Assembly (NCBI GenBank): GCA_013348845.1
Contig: CP054675.1
Location: 2,179,501-2,243,500, forward strand
Source of the DNA: Candidatus Tepidiaquacella proteinivora
GTDB taxonomy: Bacteria; Bacteroidota; Ignavibacteria; Tepidaquicellales; Tepidaquicellaceae
Reading direction: 5' to 3'
DNA length: 64,000 nucleotides
The translations under genes were made by a program, and so were the position numbers. The stretch's first letter is position 1. Every line of letters begins with the position of its first letter. A model generated the notes under the pieces. That model had not been told where the DNA came from and did not search any database. It saw only the letters and a program-made list of their open reading frames with translations. This document shows positions 62,756 through 64,000 of the stretch, one piece after another.

Positions 62756-63318
62756 CTTTTATATTTTCCCATTAGTGAAGTTTCTGCAATTATATGACCT
62801 TCCATTGCTTTAAGTAATTCTTTCTTTGTAAGTCCGTAATCTTTTTCAAGAACAATATCAAGAGCATATAATTTAAAATAATATCTGTGAATTCCGCCGG
62901 GTGGACAGGGACCATCATACCCGATTTTCCCGAAATCATTTTTTCCCTGCTTTGTTCCGTCTTTCAGTTCTTTATCACGAGGAAAATTTTCCTTTAATTC
63001 GTTTGTCGTTGGTGGAATATTGTATATTACCCAGTGTACCCAATCTCCTGTGGGAGCGTCAGGGTCATCTGAGATTATCGCAAGTGATTTTGTATTTGCA
63101 GGTATGTCTGAAAATGATAATTGCGGAGATATATTCGCCCCGTCACATGTATATTTTTCCGGCATTAACTCTCCTTCTTTGAAGGATTGACTTGTGATTT
63201 TCATATTTTTTTGACTCCTTTCTTCAATTGGTTGTTTTTCCTGATTTTTTATATCAGTATTTTGTCTTGTACAACCGCAAAAGACTAAAAATATTAAGAT
63301 AAAAATTGAAACTTTCAT
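62752..63318 (-). CDS. YbhB/YbcL (PEBP) family lipoprotein
   Basis: The 188-aa protein has a lipoprotein signal with lipobox VFCGC (Cys about 16), a short polar linker, and a PEBP domain with ISPQLSFSDIPANTKSLAII, SDDPDAPTGDWVHWVIYNIP and CPPGGIHRYYFKLYALD. PEBP proteins bind phospholipid heads or act as inhibitors; bacterial roles are unclear. A perfect TAAGGAGG ribosome site precedes the ATG. It is expected to be anchored in the cell envelope. Confidence 0.92.
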   Translation of the reverse strand: MKVSIFILIFLVFCGCTRQNTDIKNQEKQPIEERSQKNMKITSQSFKEGELMPEKYTCDGANISPQLSFSDIPANTKSLAIISDDPDAPTGDWVHWVIYNIPPTTNELKENFPRDKELKDGTKQGKNDFGKIGYDGPCPPGGIHRYYFKLYALDIVLEKDYGLTKKELLKAMEGHIIAETSLMGKYKR

Positions 63319-63533
63319 ATTTTTCCTCCTTACTATATTATAGTAAAAATAAATAAAAAAAGTAATAAAATTATTTTTACTTAAAATAATTTTAGCCGTT
63401 TTCTTATTTAGATTTTTATCGCATTACTATAAATCTATATTAAATAGATTTTCCCTCCGTGTTATTTTAAATTAATAATATGGTGTGAGTATTCTTATAA
63501 AATCAGGAAAATTTAATTTTATCCGTCCCGTGT

Positions 63534-63569
63534 ATAAAAAAATACCCTGAATTATTATACATTCAGGGT
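63534..63569 (-). terminator. Rho-independent terminator after tRNA-Thr
   Basis: On the minus strand ACCCTGAAT and ATTCAGGGT (63544-63552 and 63561-63569 on the plus strand) form a 9-bp stem with an 8-nt loop, followed by ATTTTTTT. It begins 6 nt after the tRNA-Thr 3' end. Confidence 0.85.
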
Positions 63570-63575
63570 TTCTTG

Positions 63576-63648
63576 AGCTGGCAGAGGGACTTGAACCCCC
63601 GACCGGTTGATTACAAATCAACTGCTCTACCAACTGAGCTATGCCAGC
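63576..63648 (-). tRNA. tRNA-Thr (anticodon TGT)
   Basis: On the minus strand acceptor GCTGGCA pairs with TGCCAGC, the D-arm is GCTC...GAGC, the anticodon stem GTTGA/TCAAC holds loop TTTGTAA (anticodon TGT), and the T-arm is GGGGG TTCAAGT CCCTC, with one G-T pair. The discriminator is T and CCA is not encoded. It reads ACA codons. Promoter and terminator are both close. Confidence 0.96.
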
Positions 63649-63658
63649 AGTATATGCA

Positions 63659-63687
63659 AATATAGATTAAATGATAAACTTTTTCAA
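63659..63687 (-). promoter_or_regulatory. Sigma-70-like promoter of tRNA-Thr
   Basis: On the minus strand TTGAAA (63682-63687) and TATATT (63659-63664) are separated by exactly 17 nt, and the tRNA begins 10 nt after the -10 box. The motif and spacing agree with the tRNA-Ala promoter at 47535. Confidence 0.65.
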
Positions 63688-63706
63688 CGGATTATTAAAG
63701 TATATA

Positions 63707-64000
63707 TTATTCTGATACCTTAAGTACCTGCCCGACTGTAATTTTATCTGATTTGAGTTTATTCCATTTTTTCAGTTGATTTACTGTAACCCCGAATTTG
63801 TCCGCTATGGAGGCAAGCGTATCACCTTTTTTTACTGTATAAGTTTTTGTTTTGGTTGTCTTTTCCTTTTTGTTTTTTTCTTTGTCAGTCTTTTCTTTTT
63901 TGGTTTTATCTTCCTGAATATTTTTTTTGGTATAGATTACTAAAGTTTGCCCGACTGTAATTAAATCGTCTTCAAGTTCATTCCATTCCATAATATCATC
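63707..64000 (-). CDS. LysM-domain protein, C-terminal part (cut by window edge)
   Basis: The last 97 residues are visible. They hold the end of one LysM ([18 protein letters not shown]), a lysine/glutamate-rich linker, and a full LysM domain at the C-terminus ([37 protein letters not shown]). LysM binds peptidoglycan or chitin. Tandem C-terminal LysM repeats are usual in MltD-type lytic transglycosylases and in cell-wall amidases, but the catalytic part lies beyond the right edge. The start is outside the window. Confidence 0.88.
   Translation of the reverse strand, partial: DDIMEWNELEDDLITVGQTLVIYTKKNIQEDKTKKEKTDKEKNKKEKTTKTKTYTVKKGDTLASIADKFGVTVNQLKKWNKLKSDKITVGQVLKVSE

Overview
The window is about 64 kb of strongly AT-rich chromosome from a Gram-negative bacterium. 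Lipid A and KDO genes (lpxD, kdsB), bamA and two Skp-like chaperones show an LPS-bearing outer membrane. Two M1 peptidases end in type IX secretion (T9SS) sorting domains of the NYPNPFN type. Together with the sequence style of the housekeeping proteins, this points to the Bacteroidota/Chlorobi/Ignavibacteria group, most likely an Ignavibacteria-like lineage. The lineage is an inference from motifs; no 16S gene is present.

Layout. (1) 1-7032, minus strand: an envelope block, lpxD(partial)-skp-skp-bamA-uppS, then trpS, an FtsB/DivIC-like gene and ddl. (2) 7138-22700: housekeeping genes on both strands, including a PHP phosphoesterase, ribH, suhB, mrp-nfu (Fe-S), nadA, RNase P RNA (rnpB, minus strand, about 14.2-14.59 kb), a zinc-ribbon coiled-coil gene beside a shortened Nif3-like gene, metF, arfB, an MFS transporter, site-2 and CPBP membrane proteases and cdsA. 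(3) 22767-29002, plus strand: a small lysine-rich protein, redoxin, gpmA, HAD hydrolase and two T9SS-type M1 peptidases. (4) 29171-37013, plus strand: a polysaccharide locus with a BY-kinase/Wzz co-polymerase, a zinc-ribbon membrane protein, an UpxY/NusG-like antiterminator, a UDP-sugar dehydrogenase, gmd and two DegT aminotransferases. (5) 37843-45692, minus strand: the C-terminal half of a B12 methionine synthase, a CtpE-like P-type ATPase, pyrG, kdsB, plsC and an isochorismatase-like hydrolase. (6) 45842-47649: an NSS symporter with an unlisted 43-residue small subunit, then tRNA-Ala(GGC). (7) 47.65-58.0 kb, plus strand: an accessory defence island. (8) 58200-64000, minus strand: a secreted TPR-CHAT protease-like protein with an outer-membrane barrel gene, a Mut7-C RNase, a PEBP lipoprotein, tRNA-Thr(TGT) and the end of a LysM protein.

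The island is the most unusual part. It runs radC - RhuM/Fic fusion - 45-aa ORF - hsdM - 113-bp insert - hsdS - DUF3800 - hsdR - GIY-YIG nuclease with a RAMA-like tail, mostly with ATGA overlaps or gaps of a few bases, so it looks like one transcription unit. It shows signs of modular assembly. The RhuM/Fic gene is bracketed by two copies of the last 36 bp of radC. The hsdM-hsdS junction holds a 113-bp insert flanked by a perfect 14-bp direct repeat and containing two 26-bp palindromic units (7-bp arms, 12-nt spacer, 41-bp period). A T9SS-tail gene relic lies between tRNA-Ala and radC. Another oddity is that gmd and the following DegT gene share one reading frame separated by a single TAA, with no ATG/GTG/TTG available for the conserved DegT N-terminus.

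All calls come from reading motifs by eye. No database search, structure prediction or composition statistic was run.
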